A stretch of DNA of 64,000 bases from Hymenolepis diminuta. Taxonomy: Eukaryota; Platyhelminthes; Cestoda; Cyclophyllidea; Hymenolepididae. The notes below the pieces were generated by a model that had not been told where the DNA came from, ran no database searches, and was given only the letters and a program-made list of their open reading frames with translations. Made by a program: the position numbers and the translations under genes. Where the stretch lies: positions 1,369,331-1,433,330 of the forward strand of contig CAADRB010000013.1 in the NCBI GenBank assembly GCA_900708905.1, read 5' to 3'. The stretch's first letter is position 1. Every line of letters begins with the position of its first letter. Of this stretch, positions 24,663 through 36,600 are shown piece after piece.

Positions 24663-24977
24663 NNNNNNNNNNNNNNNNNNNNNNNNNNNNNNNNNNNNNN
24701 NNNNNNNNNNNNNNNNNNNNNNNNNNNNNNNNNNNNNNNNNNNNNNNNNNNNNNNNNNNNNNNNNNNNNNNNNNNNNNNNNNNNNNNNNNNNNNNNNNNN
24801 NNNNNNNNNNNNNNNNNNNNNNNNNNNNNNNNNNNNNNNNNNNNNNNNNNNNNNNNNNNNNNNNNNNNNNNNNNNNNNNNNNNNNNNNNNNNNNNNNNNN
24901 NNNNNNNNNNNNNNNNNNNNNNNNNNNNNNNNNNNNNNNNNNNNNNNNNNNNNNNNNNNNNNNNNNNNNNNNNNNNN
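24663..24977. other. Assembly gap (315 N)
   Basis: A run of N interrupts mariner copy 1 immediately after the sequence gtggttgaa. Frames reported across it have no meaning. Confidence 0.99.
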
Positions 24978-26738
24978 TCATCAAATAGCATCTATATGGA
25001 ATCGTTCAAGATGATTAATGATCTCAAATAATATTATTATTCCCGAAAATATGCTCTCAATTCATGAACTCATTTAACCTAAAAATTAATGTTCTAGGTA
25101 AAATATTAAATAAGTGAAGCATTATCACTAACCAAAGTGGCAGAAAGATAATTCTACAAGAAGTATCAAATTAGAGTTGACACATTTTATTCCACTAATC
25201 TATTCTCAGCTAAATTGTCCTTTATAACCATTGAATTTTCTCTAATAAAATAATTCTTTATCAAAATTAAGTGACCAACTGGTCTTTTTTCTCGTTTTTA
25301 CCACTGGAAGCCAGTGTTGTTCAATGCATTTTAAAACATATTATATTTACTCCAAATATTGGTTCAGGCAGTTGCGTGAGTTTGTTTGCTATCGGTCATA
25401 ACCCTAACAGCGTCGCCAGCCAAATAAATAGCTCTTATCGCCATCCTCTGTATCTAAAACGCATTGCATGATCGAGTCTACAGCTTTGGCAGCATCACTG
25501 GTTGGCGCTAAAACAAACGCAGACAGATTCCGGCAATGTAAATCTTTCCTTAACTTGAACAGTATTTGGAATGGCCATGACAGCCAGTTTCCAGACCGAT
25601 CTCGTATCAGTCATGTTGTCTATAGATGTGAGTCCTATGTGACATTGAATTGGAGCATTTGCTTGCTTTTATCTTAGAAAGGAGATTACAAACTTTGAGT
25701 AGGTAATATCTAGTCACACGGGTCTCGTCAATAAAACTTGTTTAAATGTGACAAATGAACCAGAACTAGGTCCATACACCAAAGGAGGGTTACATGATTG
25801 ATAAATGTGGGGGGAAATGCTATGTTCTTCAGCTCCAAATGTCCACGTAGGTATGCATATGCATGCTTTAACATCGAGGAGGGAAGTAAATTGGCCTAAG
25901 AGGCATAGAGCCGCAATATCTCATTCTTGATTTCCAACGTTCATTTATATAGTTTTGTGAAAATGTTCCTAGGAAGATGATTGAAGAAAGGCAAATTCTG
26001 GTTTTTTGCTTTTATTTCGCATTTTTCATGATATGAAAATGGTATTAAACCTAATGTAAAATATATAACGAATGCGTGTCTATCGATCCAAGGATTATAA
26101 CTTCGGTTCCCGCCGGTTTCATCTACCCTCTGCAATGGAGAAGTGAAAACTGGGGAATAGTGGTCAACAGAGAAATAGTTGATGTGGTATCCAAGTCCAC
26201 AGCATCTGGAGTGCATGAGAAACGGCGACTAAAGGTATGACTGACTTTCCCCTACTGTCAATTTTACAACTTTTGTCTGTCAAAATGGTTGTAAGAAGCA
26301 CGATTTACCAATGTTTGGTCTAGTCAGGTGTTCTCTCTAAGATCTTCTGGTTCCCGGAATGCTACGTATTAAAATGAGTTTCTTTTTCAAATAGATCCAT
26401 CATTATACCAAATGTAGCTGGAATGCACGTTCCCCAACTGGCTCGGGACTTATAATTATAATAACACATTATGTTTCAGAATGAAAAAGAGCAGATATAA
26501 ATATAAATATTTAATGCATCTAGTAATATATATTTGCTGAACTCTTGTACACAAATGCAAATAGTGAATGTGATGGGAGGATAAGGGTAACAATGATATT
26601 GTTTGCAATATTCTCCTGGTCGACGTATGAAAACAGAAGTGCACGACAAAAGCGTGACATTTTGATTCCATTCAGGCGTCCAAATGTGATATTATCACAA
26701 ATACCTGGGGAGCGAGAATACAAATGCTTTTCGATACT
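24978..26738. other. Region downstream of the HCN 3' end
   Basis: No gene supported. It contains a GC-richer patch (about 25290-25640) with overlapping open frames on both strands and SINE copy 4. On the minus strand a frame at 25404-25610 reads 68 codons (for example SDAAKAVDSIMQCVLDTEDG) without an ATG at its start; I do not recognise it. The patch may be a decayed retroelement or an old exon. Confidence 0.4.
26070..26260 (+). repeat. Possible tRNA-like SINE, copy 4
   Basis: The head reads like the 3' half of a tRNA (gcgtgtctatcgatccaagg, then ggttcccgcc as a box-B-like element). The following body aligns by eye with copy 1 (ggagaagtgaaaactgggg). It lies just downstream of the HCN gene's 3' end. 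Confidence 0.4.
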
Positions 26739-26743
26739 TTATT
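26738..26743 (-). promoter_or_regulatory. AATAAA overlapping the HCN stop codon
   Basis: On the minus strand the last codons read GAA CAG AAA TAA A, so the stop is embedded in a consensus polyadenylation hexamer. Whether it is used is not known; further AATAAA copies lie downstream (for example near 26010). Confidence 0.35.
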
Positions 26744-27628
26744 TCTGTTCCATATTATCAGGATTTTTAGATGGAGTCCCCTTTGAGGATGAAGATCTCC
26801 GACGAATTGTTTCTAGTGGTGGCTCAGAGCGAGAAGGGGCTGAACTGTTTGGATCTGGATCAGTGATGAGAGGGACCGAGGACTCTACCTCTGTACCTCT
26901 TAAACTCTGAGTATCATCCGAACCTGTGGGGTCATTCATCAGCGACTGTTTCTTTTCGTCTACATGAAGAGGAGTTGACTCAGCAGTAGGTTGAAAAGAA
27001 GCGCGAAATTTAGTGTATCTTTGCTGACGCGCTCTATCCCAAGATAGATATGCTTCACTTTCATTATCAGTATGTTCGCCAAACACCCCTCCACGTTTGA
27101 AAAGTTTTGAAACCCCAGAACTGAGCCCAAACACGCGATTATGGGATCTCTTTCTGCCCGAATCAGGTTTAGGAACAGAGAGAAATTCAGACCCATTCGA
27201 AGTATCATGTCTTTGAATAGCTTCAGCGGCCTCTTCTGCCTCCTCATTGGCCACATTTTTCTTTCGGGATTTTGCCAACTGAATCACTCTCCAAATTCGG
27301 TCCATTGCCCTCTCCTCCTTTTCCTTTCTTCCATCATCACTATCGTTACTGTCATTATCTGATTCTTCACCTTCGGACTCAACCACTGAACTGACAATTT
27401 CCTTGACCAAACTCAGATCAGCTTTCAGGTCAGCACGAGAGCTAACGATTGCCGGATTTTGGCCGATTTTGCTCAAACGTTCGGCTGCTACAGACTCCAT
27501 GGTTCGTCGCATCAGAGGGTAGTTGTCCAACACTGCGAGGAAGCTATCTCGATCAAGGGAATACAGATTCGAGTACACTTCCGCTCGAACACTGGCCACT
27601 CGCTTCGCATTTGTCAGTAGACAAATTT
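26739..27628 (-). CDS. HCN: HCN exon 10: rest of CNBD and C-terminal tail
   Basis: Acceptor ctatcttag, phase 1. Encodes [18 protein letters not shown], the phosphate-binding cassette, with Glu876, Arg885 and Arg926 at the places of HCN2 Glu582, Arg591 and Arg632. Val886 replaces the Thr592 equivalent. A C-helix ([18 protein letters not shown]) follows, then a 230-residue tail with an acidic stretch ([20 protein letters not shown]), basic and Ser-rich blocks ([13 protein letters not shown]) and the end NMEQK. It does not end in the SNL of vertebrate HCN1/2/4. The stop TAA lies inside an AATAAA hexamer. Confidence 0.96.
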
Positions 27629-30600
27629 CTAAGATAGAAAGTATTTATTTATTATTATATTTATTTTAAATTATTTTTAAATTATCCCAAAATTATATCC
27701 TGGGAATCAATATAACCAATAGAATTTAATGTATTGAAACAGCTCTCAAAAATATTTCTGTCTGATGAGATTACACGGTCATTTTTCTATGCCATTAATT
27801 TCCACTACTAAAAAGCAGTGAGGACCGATGGGACAGTGATTGGTCGATTCAGAGGTCACAAGATCAACGCTTATTTGTGTACGTACAGTGATGCAAAGGG
27901 CCAACCGCATTGGTTAATTCTGGGTAAACATAGGTATACTAGATTGTGAGTTACTCAAATGAGTGACTCTTTCTGTCCAGTTTAAGAGCTGACAATGCTT
28001 CTCTTGATATGCCCGGAGCAGTTTGTAGAGTAGTCGTCTTTGAAATCCCGAGTTCGTGGTCTAAGGGACACACCCGGACTGGACTTATTAAGTCCGGAAT
28101 TGGAGTTTCTCATTCTAAATGCTCTACAATACGACATCTCTCCCCAGGATAGATATTAGAAAGTAATTTTTAAATGGACATGTTTGCAGTTAAGCCTGAC
28201 TATTTGAATTTTATTCATTTCATATGCATCAGCCTAAGAATTTGAATCTGCTTTATCTCCAATGTCTTGTTATTGATACGCTTTTATAGCTTACCTGTGG
28301 TACAAATTGCAAAAGAGAAAGCGTGTTACGATTTCTGACCTAAATATAGTTTCGGAAACCGACATTTGAATTAAGTAAGCTCTCTTTGGCTGATACAGTT
28401 TGAATATGGGAAATCCTTCCGAATAAATACCTGCTCATTTTAGTATTTTGACTGGCTTAGGCGGTCATACCGCAAAATTCATCGGATGTTCATAAGCGCG
28501 ACTTGAAATTATTGCTAATGATAAATGTGATGAAAATTACACCACCGGTTTGAAACAAAGCATTTTCTTATGTCTTTACTGTGTTATGCTGGTACAGTAT
28601 CATTTTCAGAATGTGGAGGAAATGTATCGTTGTCAGCCTCATCTACCTGCAAATTAATCGAAAAGAATCAATCAGCGATGAATATCCTCGACGAAATCTA
28701 AGGCATGTACACACGCTAATTCATAGATCTGCTCCGCCTCACTATGTATTGCGCACACACTAACTCTTGCCATCGAACAAAGACCATCTTTACACACAAT
28801 ACTTTTCTCACTTATCTAGTTCAGAATTTTAACCTGCTCTCCTTCTTTCAACTTTTACCTTTTGCTCTCCCTTTCTCTGCTATCGTTTAATGAAGAACTA
28901 TTTACCTCATCCCTCATGCTTCTGATTTGGGAAAGGGTGTTACCTCCTTTTGACCCTCTAGATCATAAGAATTTAAAGAAGACATCTCAAACAAATAATG
29001 AAAGTTGGTCCGATCGTCTTTCCATTATGCATGCTTGATGTTAGACTTGACAGTAATCAATGGAACCAATCCCTGTGCAGAAATATGTTATCTCCGAGTC
29101 TTTTGTGTCTTTTTAAATAATTTCCAATACATTGCAGGTTTAGTACCAGATTTTCAATCGGAAACTTTAACGAACCAACGATAATGTCTTTCTACTTTAC
29201 ATTTTGAGGTCGTAATAAGTTTGAAGCGTGATATCTCAGCTGGACTCTCAAATCCTGAGAAACCTTACTATCTACGTAACTTGGAGAAAATATAATAATT
29301 TACTATCGAAATCCATATGGAAACCCGAGCAAAGACCCGAATTTCATAGACTTTATACATCTATTGATTTCTATGTAAAGACAGTTTCTGAAAGCAATAT
29401 TGATATTAATTATATTTCATAAAGCAATAAAATTGAAGTAGGTAGCCCTAAATTTAATTTAAAAAAACTTCGCGTACGGTCTCTAAAGTTTTAACAATTT
29501 GTAAGATAATATTTCATTACCTAAAATTTATTCACGTCTGACCAAGACATGGGCGTTATAAAATGACTATATAAATCAAACACCCAAATTCGCCATAAAC
29601 CGTACTACTCACTTATCATTAAACCTAAAAGCCTTTCTCCCCTTCTCCACCAACAGTTATTAAATAGCCGAGGGAAAACATACCACCAAAATACGAGCCG
29701 TCCGACAAGGTTGTGGCGATTTCTCCATCCTTAGTGATAATATCAACAATTCCTTCTTGAATGAAATACATTTTTGTGCCGATGGTGCCCTCTTTGATGA
29801 TTAGATCACCGGGTTGGAAGACCTCGAATTTCAGATTTGCTACCATTTCCGAAACAAATTCTTGATCAGCATAAGTAAAGAAGGGCACGGCTGCGACAAG
29901 CTCCCGACAATTGTAGTTGATAATTTGCTAAAATAGGAAACTGTTTCATTAGAAAATGGAATATTAGAAAATAGATAAATGTTGCCATGACCTTTATCAT
30001 AAAATAAACAATAAACTTATGTCTTCAATTTTATAATTTTTTCGAATATTTACTATAATAATTCAGCCTGAGCGTAATTATTTCAGATGAATGCTTTCTT
30101 CTGTAATTTTCCATGGTAATTCAGTATGATCTGAATTTACTATTTAAATAACAAAGACTCTCCTGACCTTAGGAAAAGCTTGGCTTGAGAGGTCATCTGC
30201 TGAGTCATCTGAACTTTAATTTAGATTGTACTAACTCAACACATATTTATCTTTCCTTCAAAATATACTTCTTCCCTCTTCGCCTAGCGCTGAAGTTGGC
30301 GCTAGTTTCAGATTGGCCATCCTACACAATGACGTAATGTCCCGATTATAAGCAATCCAAGTTATGATTGGGTTTTTGAATGACTTCTCACAAGTAAATA
30401 AGCCAATACGCTCTGGCCAATGATACACACACCTGGATGTTAAATAACAAAACTCTCTCCACCTTCTGGTGATCACTGGCCTACTTTCAAGCTTGTCTGT
30501 GTATTGCTGCTACAGAGAAGAGAGCTTTAATAATTACTGTACCAGTCTTTGCTTATTAAAATTTTTTAGAGCAGCAACTAATTGGTGTCTGGTACTTAAA

Positions 30601-33600
30601 CTCCTACAGTTCATGACCTAGTCGGTTACAGCATAATCGAACTATGCATTGCCATTACTACTGAAAATATCACTATTATAGTTTTCGAGCCTCTAATTGG
30701 TACATTTATTTTAGCACAATAGTTATATTTTTTAATTGAATATTGCTTTCAGTCAGAGAATCTAAGATTTTTTGATCAGTAAATGGGTACTTTACGTTGG
30801 TTATTAATTTAATTACCATCTCTAAAAAGTTTTATTGTATGAAATTCATTATGTGTCTTCCTCAATGAATTCATATATTCTAATAACAGTGAAGTTAGCT
30901 GATATTTAACGAAAAGGATTTGGCAAGATTTATCCACGAAAGAGTTCAGTAATTTTGATCAAAATTTATATGAACGAATATCTACTTTTTGTTCAACTAT
31001 ATTCTATGATGACTAATTTTTTACTGAAAGTGATTGTATATTGTATCGTATGCATTGTATGATCACTTGAGCTCGAAGCACGCTTCAAATTATTGTACCA
31101 GTCTAATAAGAAACTCTAAAACTCTGATCTTCTACTCACACTCCGATAATCTCCTATTTTCTTCACTGAATATGCCCCGGCAAGTATCGAGCTCGTGACC
31201 TTTGACAAGAAAAATATGCAAAATTCTGTTATTAATTCTTACAGAATTAGATTATAAGTGAAAGATTCATTCATTGACTAGAAGGTCCAGTTAGAGGGAC
31301 TGCTTAGTATTTGAATACAGTATTTCACCTACCTCTCTTAGGCATTCTGAGAGTTCTTCAAGAATTTGAGCTTCATCAAACATTTTGCCTTGGTACCTGT
31401 GTTCATAGTAATCAGCAATACGTTGACGGAGAGCTCGAGGTAGTTTTCGGTAGGCCATGTATTCTTCAACTTGTTTGAACTGAATTTTGAAGCAAAAAGG
31501 TAAAAATTAAAGCATTATAAATTGAAATTGTGAGATTGAAATTCGATGTGTTTCAACGTCTGAATATCGTATGCATATATAAAATTTAATTACAGAAAAT
31601 ATGAGAAATGGAGGTTGAAGTGGACCAGAATGAAGATTAAAATTAAGGTAATCTAACTTCACCTGAATCCTTTTTCCGACAGATTGTCCTTTTATCTAAA
31701 AGCTTGAGTTCGTGGTAATTGATCCTGGTGTTTTAATAAATAATCTAATATGATTCTACTAGATCTCTAACGCAAAGTTCGACTTTAAAATCAAGTTATC
31801 TATTATTTCCTTGATCGTTCTGAATTTTTCAGAGCTCAATGGATAGCATATTAACTTGATGCATCCAATTCGTTTAATAATAAAAAACAACCTTTTAAAA
31901 GACCAATGAAGTACTTCCCTTTATTCGGTAAATATAATAGCCCGTCTGATATGCTGAGACCTTAGTGTTGCCCAATAAAGGGATGAATCCGTAGTCTAAA
32001 TATTCTTTTAAGCCCATATTATATGACTCACGACAACCTAATCGAAGAAAACAGGAGCATAGGTATCTTTGCTCCGGTAATGTTAGATTAAAGTATTTTA
32101 ATGATATACGAAAAATAATTATTGAATCGTAATGATCCATCTTAGAAAGCACCGTAGTTGGTGAAAGAAGGCCTTTCAAACTATAGTCTACATTACTTCA
32201 ACAAAAAGGAAACAGAGGCAGATTTTAAAAAAAGAATTATGATTTTTGTTAAGTAAATAAATTAACGCAGACATAAGTGAGACAATAAAAAAAATCGATA
32301 AAAGGTTTATAGGTCAAAGGATTAATCCTACGCATCATGAAGTAAAGGAGATAAAATCTGGGTTAAAGCGCTAGGTCTTAAGTCTGCGTTCTGATAAAGC
32401 GGACTTTATTTTGAATGAGGCAAATCCACGACAAGAAAGAGAACCAATTCTATTCAATGAAAACTGAGACAACATTTCATCTTTTGCTTGGAACAAAATG
32501 TTCTTTGTTTGTTTCTTTGTCTTTTTTTCCTTCTACGTATGTAAGTAAGTCCGTTTTATCGGCCTGAAACAAACAACAGAATGGCGATCCCTAGGTTGTC
32601 AACTTTTATGAGGTCATAAAGAAAGCCTTCAATAGGCGATTATAACTGTTCATATTATTAATTAATATAGCTCTTATTAAAGAGGTATTGACGACTAGTA
32701 GAGGTGTATTTCTGAGCAATTTTTATTTACCGAAAAGTTTAGAGTTTGTCTCAGCTTTTATTACTTGGTCCGTATCTATCTAAGCAGATAATATATATTA
32801 ATTAATATATTGATGGCCAACCCATTAACTGCATAAGACTCAAATAATATAAACAGGCACACAGAATAGACTAAAGGACAATAAATTAAAATGCAATCAA
32901 AAATGATATGGTAAGACCTCAGACACTTTTAAAAAAGCCGAAAATGGAACTGTTAATGGTCGAAACTTGCAATTTCTTTCAACAAAACAAATAAACATGA
33001 TTTTTCCTTGGTTTTATTCTATCGTACACTTTCGACTTCTATCACACACTCAATTTGAGTCCAAAAGCGACTGCAAATCTTCATCACATCAGGTGATCTT
33101 CATTGATATCCCCCCATTCCTCGGGCTGTTGTTTCCATGAAAGAGAAGGATTTGGTGTTATGGGGATGCTTTCTAACTTTCTTTTCAACCACGTTCCATT
33201 CCACTTCACACATAACAATAATCGAAAGGATTAAGGCCTGGTGAGTTGGGAGGCTATAAGAAGTCTGGTGTGACGTGAATATGAAAATTCCCGGTCATCC
33301 ATTCAATGCGGGATTTGGGCAGCTTGATAGCGTGGGATTGAGGCGAATCTCGTTGGAAGACACAGGGTCTCTCTCCAAGGCGGCTTAACAACAATATTTT
33401 GAACAGTCTCTACATAGGCATCTGCATCTGCATCTGCTTCTGCATCTGCATTTGCATTTGCATTTGCAACTGCATTGACTCAATACTCTGTGGAAAAATT
33501 GAGGAGTCATGATGTGCCCCTCACTTCCCTTCACAACACCGAAAGCCATCACCGTTACTACAAACTACGTGTCCATGTATAACATTGGGGACTTCAAAGG

Positions 33601-36600
33601 GATTCGCCCACACGTAACCACCTATCATTTCCTCGATTGACTTTCTGCTACTGATAGAGGTTTTTTCGACAGAGAAAAACCAAAGCCACTCCCGTTATTC
33701 TAGGTGGTTCAATTTGTTGGGAGTCGTTTTACACGTATTTACCGATTCTCTTGAGTTGTTTTGTCCACATAAATTGACGACCTCGCCTAGGAATGTATGA
33801 TTTGAATCCCAGGTCTTGATAAACAACGTTCCTGATATGCTGTTGTTCTGTCAGACACTTGAAGACCTTTGACAAGATGTGGCACATTGACTTCTCACGA
33901 ATTTCGTCCCTCATGCCACGCCATGCACTCTTCTCACAAACTCAGGTGTTTTGAGTGAGTGAGTGAGTCAGCAGAGCGTTGACAATGTTCTTTTCTCTTC
34001 CTCGAGACTGTCAATTTATCTCCATTCTTTTCATTCAACAGCTTCTTTCTAACTTCATGAAACAAAAGATTTGGCGACGTGTAGAAATGTTGTGAATTCT
34101 AAATTCCTGTGTTTCGCTTTAATAGACACTAGCATAGTTACGGCGTGTCTCTTAATTTCATTAGATGCAGTGGTATCCGCCAAGAGTTCTTCTGATATAT
34201 GAATGTATTACTTATTATCGAGTTTGTTTAAATTACAAAAGTTTATGTGTCCTTAGAAATAATAGTCAAAATATATCATATATTCTTTTATAATAAAATA
34301 ACTTATATTTAGTTATTTTAACCACAAGGTTTTGGATAAATGCGTTGATTTAATGCATTTCTTCCTAAATAATACAAATAAGTCGAAATCATATCAATGA
34401 ACATAGAAATTTCTGTAATTTTATATAAACCCCTTCTTAAATTTTAACTATTGAAATATAAATAGCAGAGAGCAGTATTTGTCTGGGTTAAAATTATCAA
34501 TGAGTGAGTATGTGGAAGTCCCGTTTGTATCATTTTGCAATCGATTTGATTATAAGGAGCAATATGCTCATAAATGGTGCAAATAGCCACTCGAATTAAT
34601 CGATTTACAATAAAATTTAAGTCCTTGGACAGAAACTTCTTCCATGTCTAGGGTTTAGAACTTATAAAAGAGATTTAAAACCTCAAACCGTAATCTAAAC
34701 TCATTGTGTAAAAAATGGAAAATCTGATTAGTTCAAAATTCAAATTAAATCTCTCACTGAACTCTTCGGTTATTTAATTTATAAATGTAACTTCATTGGC
34801 CCCGAAGTTTGTTAAATATTTTACTTTTATATTTACACCGATGGATAGAGAAGCTTTTAGGGTTTAATTAAGTTTTCACCGATCTTAATCATTGCAATGA
34901 AATAACAATTTTCCTATTAACAGTGGTGAAATAGCAAGGCAGTTTAAGAAGCAGGGAAAATTTACCCTGTAAAATTTAATTCATAAAAACTACGGAGATC
35001 TTTTTTGCCTCTGAGTCCTCCCCGCTTTGATTTGAACTTATCCAATTCTATTCTGTTGTTTTAGATTAGTATGACCCTTAAACAGCATACTTTTAATTAA
35101 CATTATTTTTGGAATTGTCTACTTTAAAATTACAGTCTCTTCATGTCGTGCAACTGAATAAAACTTAAGTACAAATCATTTGGACGATTGACTGAAATAT
35201 AATATGTCAGTATTTAAACATTTGATGACTTAATTTTCAGAAACCCGCCATGTAAGACTTTAACTATGTCAATTTAAAATACGTTAATTTAACTAAGTTA
35301 ATGATATTTTTAATAGCTTACAAATGAATAATAGTTTAGTCCAATAATAAATAAGATAACGATCAATAAATATTAAAAAATATCATTTTAATCCCGTAAT
35401 TTGCTAAAATGATCACCAATTAAAACAAATCGTTTTAATAGGGGATCTTTTAAGAGGAACTAATGCACTGACTGTATTCTTAAGGGTGAATGTAAGAAGT
35501 TAGCATTTGAATTATTCAAGAAAATAGAGAAATTGAGAGTAGTTTGATACCAAAGAGAAATTAGGTTTGCACGACAAATTAATATCTCCGTTTTACGAAA
35601 ACATTTTTCTGCCACTTAAGTATCTAGTACTACCAGTGGAATATTTTTAGCGCGTTTTGTACCATTAGTTTGAAAACTGGGTTCGAAATGTGCAAAGGGA
35701 TATAATAACACACACCTGTTTTTAAAGATGGATCTACTAATTATTCGATAAATTTGTTTAAAAAACTAGTATTTATTTATTTATATTATCAATTTGTTTT
35801 AGAATTTGAAGTTTACTTATTTGTAGTAATTTCTTGACACTTGTCGTTAACTCTACGACATATTCATTGGTTTCGTCATTAAATGAATTAAAAGAGGTGA
35901 AATCACAATTCTACGTCACCGCAATATGTTGGCGATTCATTCGTATGAGCAAAAGTTCATTAGAGGAAAGTTTGTGGGATGAAAAGGTGTTTTGTCTTTC
36001 TTGAATGCGATTTAGTAAAAAGAAAGCCACTTTTGTACACGTGTCAGCCAACCAGCTCTTTGCCCTAATGAAAAATAAAATCATATCCAGATGAAGTCGA
36101 TAAAGTTGCCAGATATATTTTTTATCGCAGTAGGGAAATTTCTCCCAATCCCTCTTTTTCTCTGCCTCTTGCGAGGGTACTGCACTTTTAACTAGCTACT
36201 TTTCCAATCGGTCTTATTCATTATCCAGTTTGCAAGCTTATTTCCTTCTTTCTTGTCTAGTTATCCAGTAAGTGCTTAAGTATTGCTGATAGACGAGTTT
36301 GACCCTTCTGCACATTCTTAACTGTTATTTGGAATAATCCACTTATATAAACAAGTCGATGCGCATGACTGAGAGTTCAAGTTTTACTAATAAAACGCCT
36401 GTGTTATTTGAAATTTTAAATCCATATCGAGTTTAAAGGGAGTGTACATTAATTGTCGGTACAAACTAATCAGCGTCGCATAATATTTTTCAAAGGTGAT
36501 CGCATGTTTTTCAAAATTTAGTGAATATCAAATTTCAGATAGGTGACTCAAATGCTTTATGTTTTGCTACCGATTGCTGCAATTTCTTGTGACATTCTGG

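Larger units (their letters stand above)
23592..24977 (+). mobile_element. mariner transposon copy 1, defective, 3' end lost in the assembly gap
   Basis: A terminal-repeat-like start (cacaggatgtgtaaagtat) follows a TA at 23590-23591. Pieces of mariner transposase follow in order: an HTH region with [19 protein letters not shown] (23953 on), [23 protein letters not shown]-related repeat, [33 protein letters not shown]. Known for the family: these blocks carry a DDD catalytic triad. Here the first Asp of FSDEK is Val, the third (SPDLNP) is Gly, the Trp before PPNSP is a TAG stop, and several frameshifts occur, including a 22-base deletion relative to copy 2. The element cannot make transposase. 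It runs into 315 N; the missing end of about 255 bases would fit in that gap. Confidence 0.85.

Noticed and set aside
24601..25031. Long frames across the N run
   Set aside because: They exist only because N has no stop codons.
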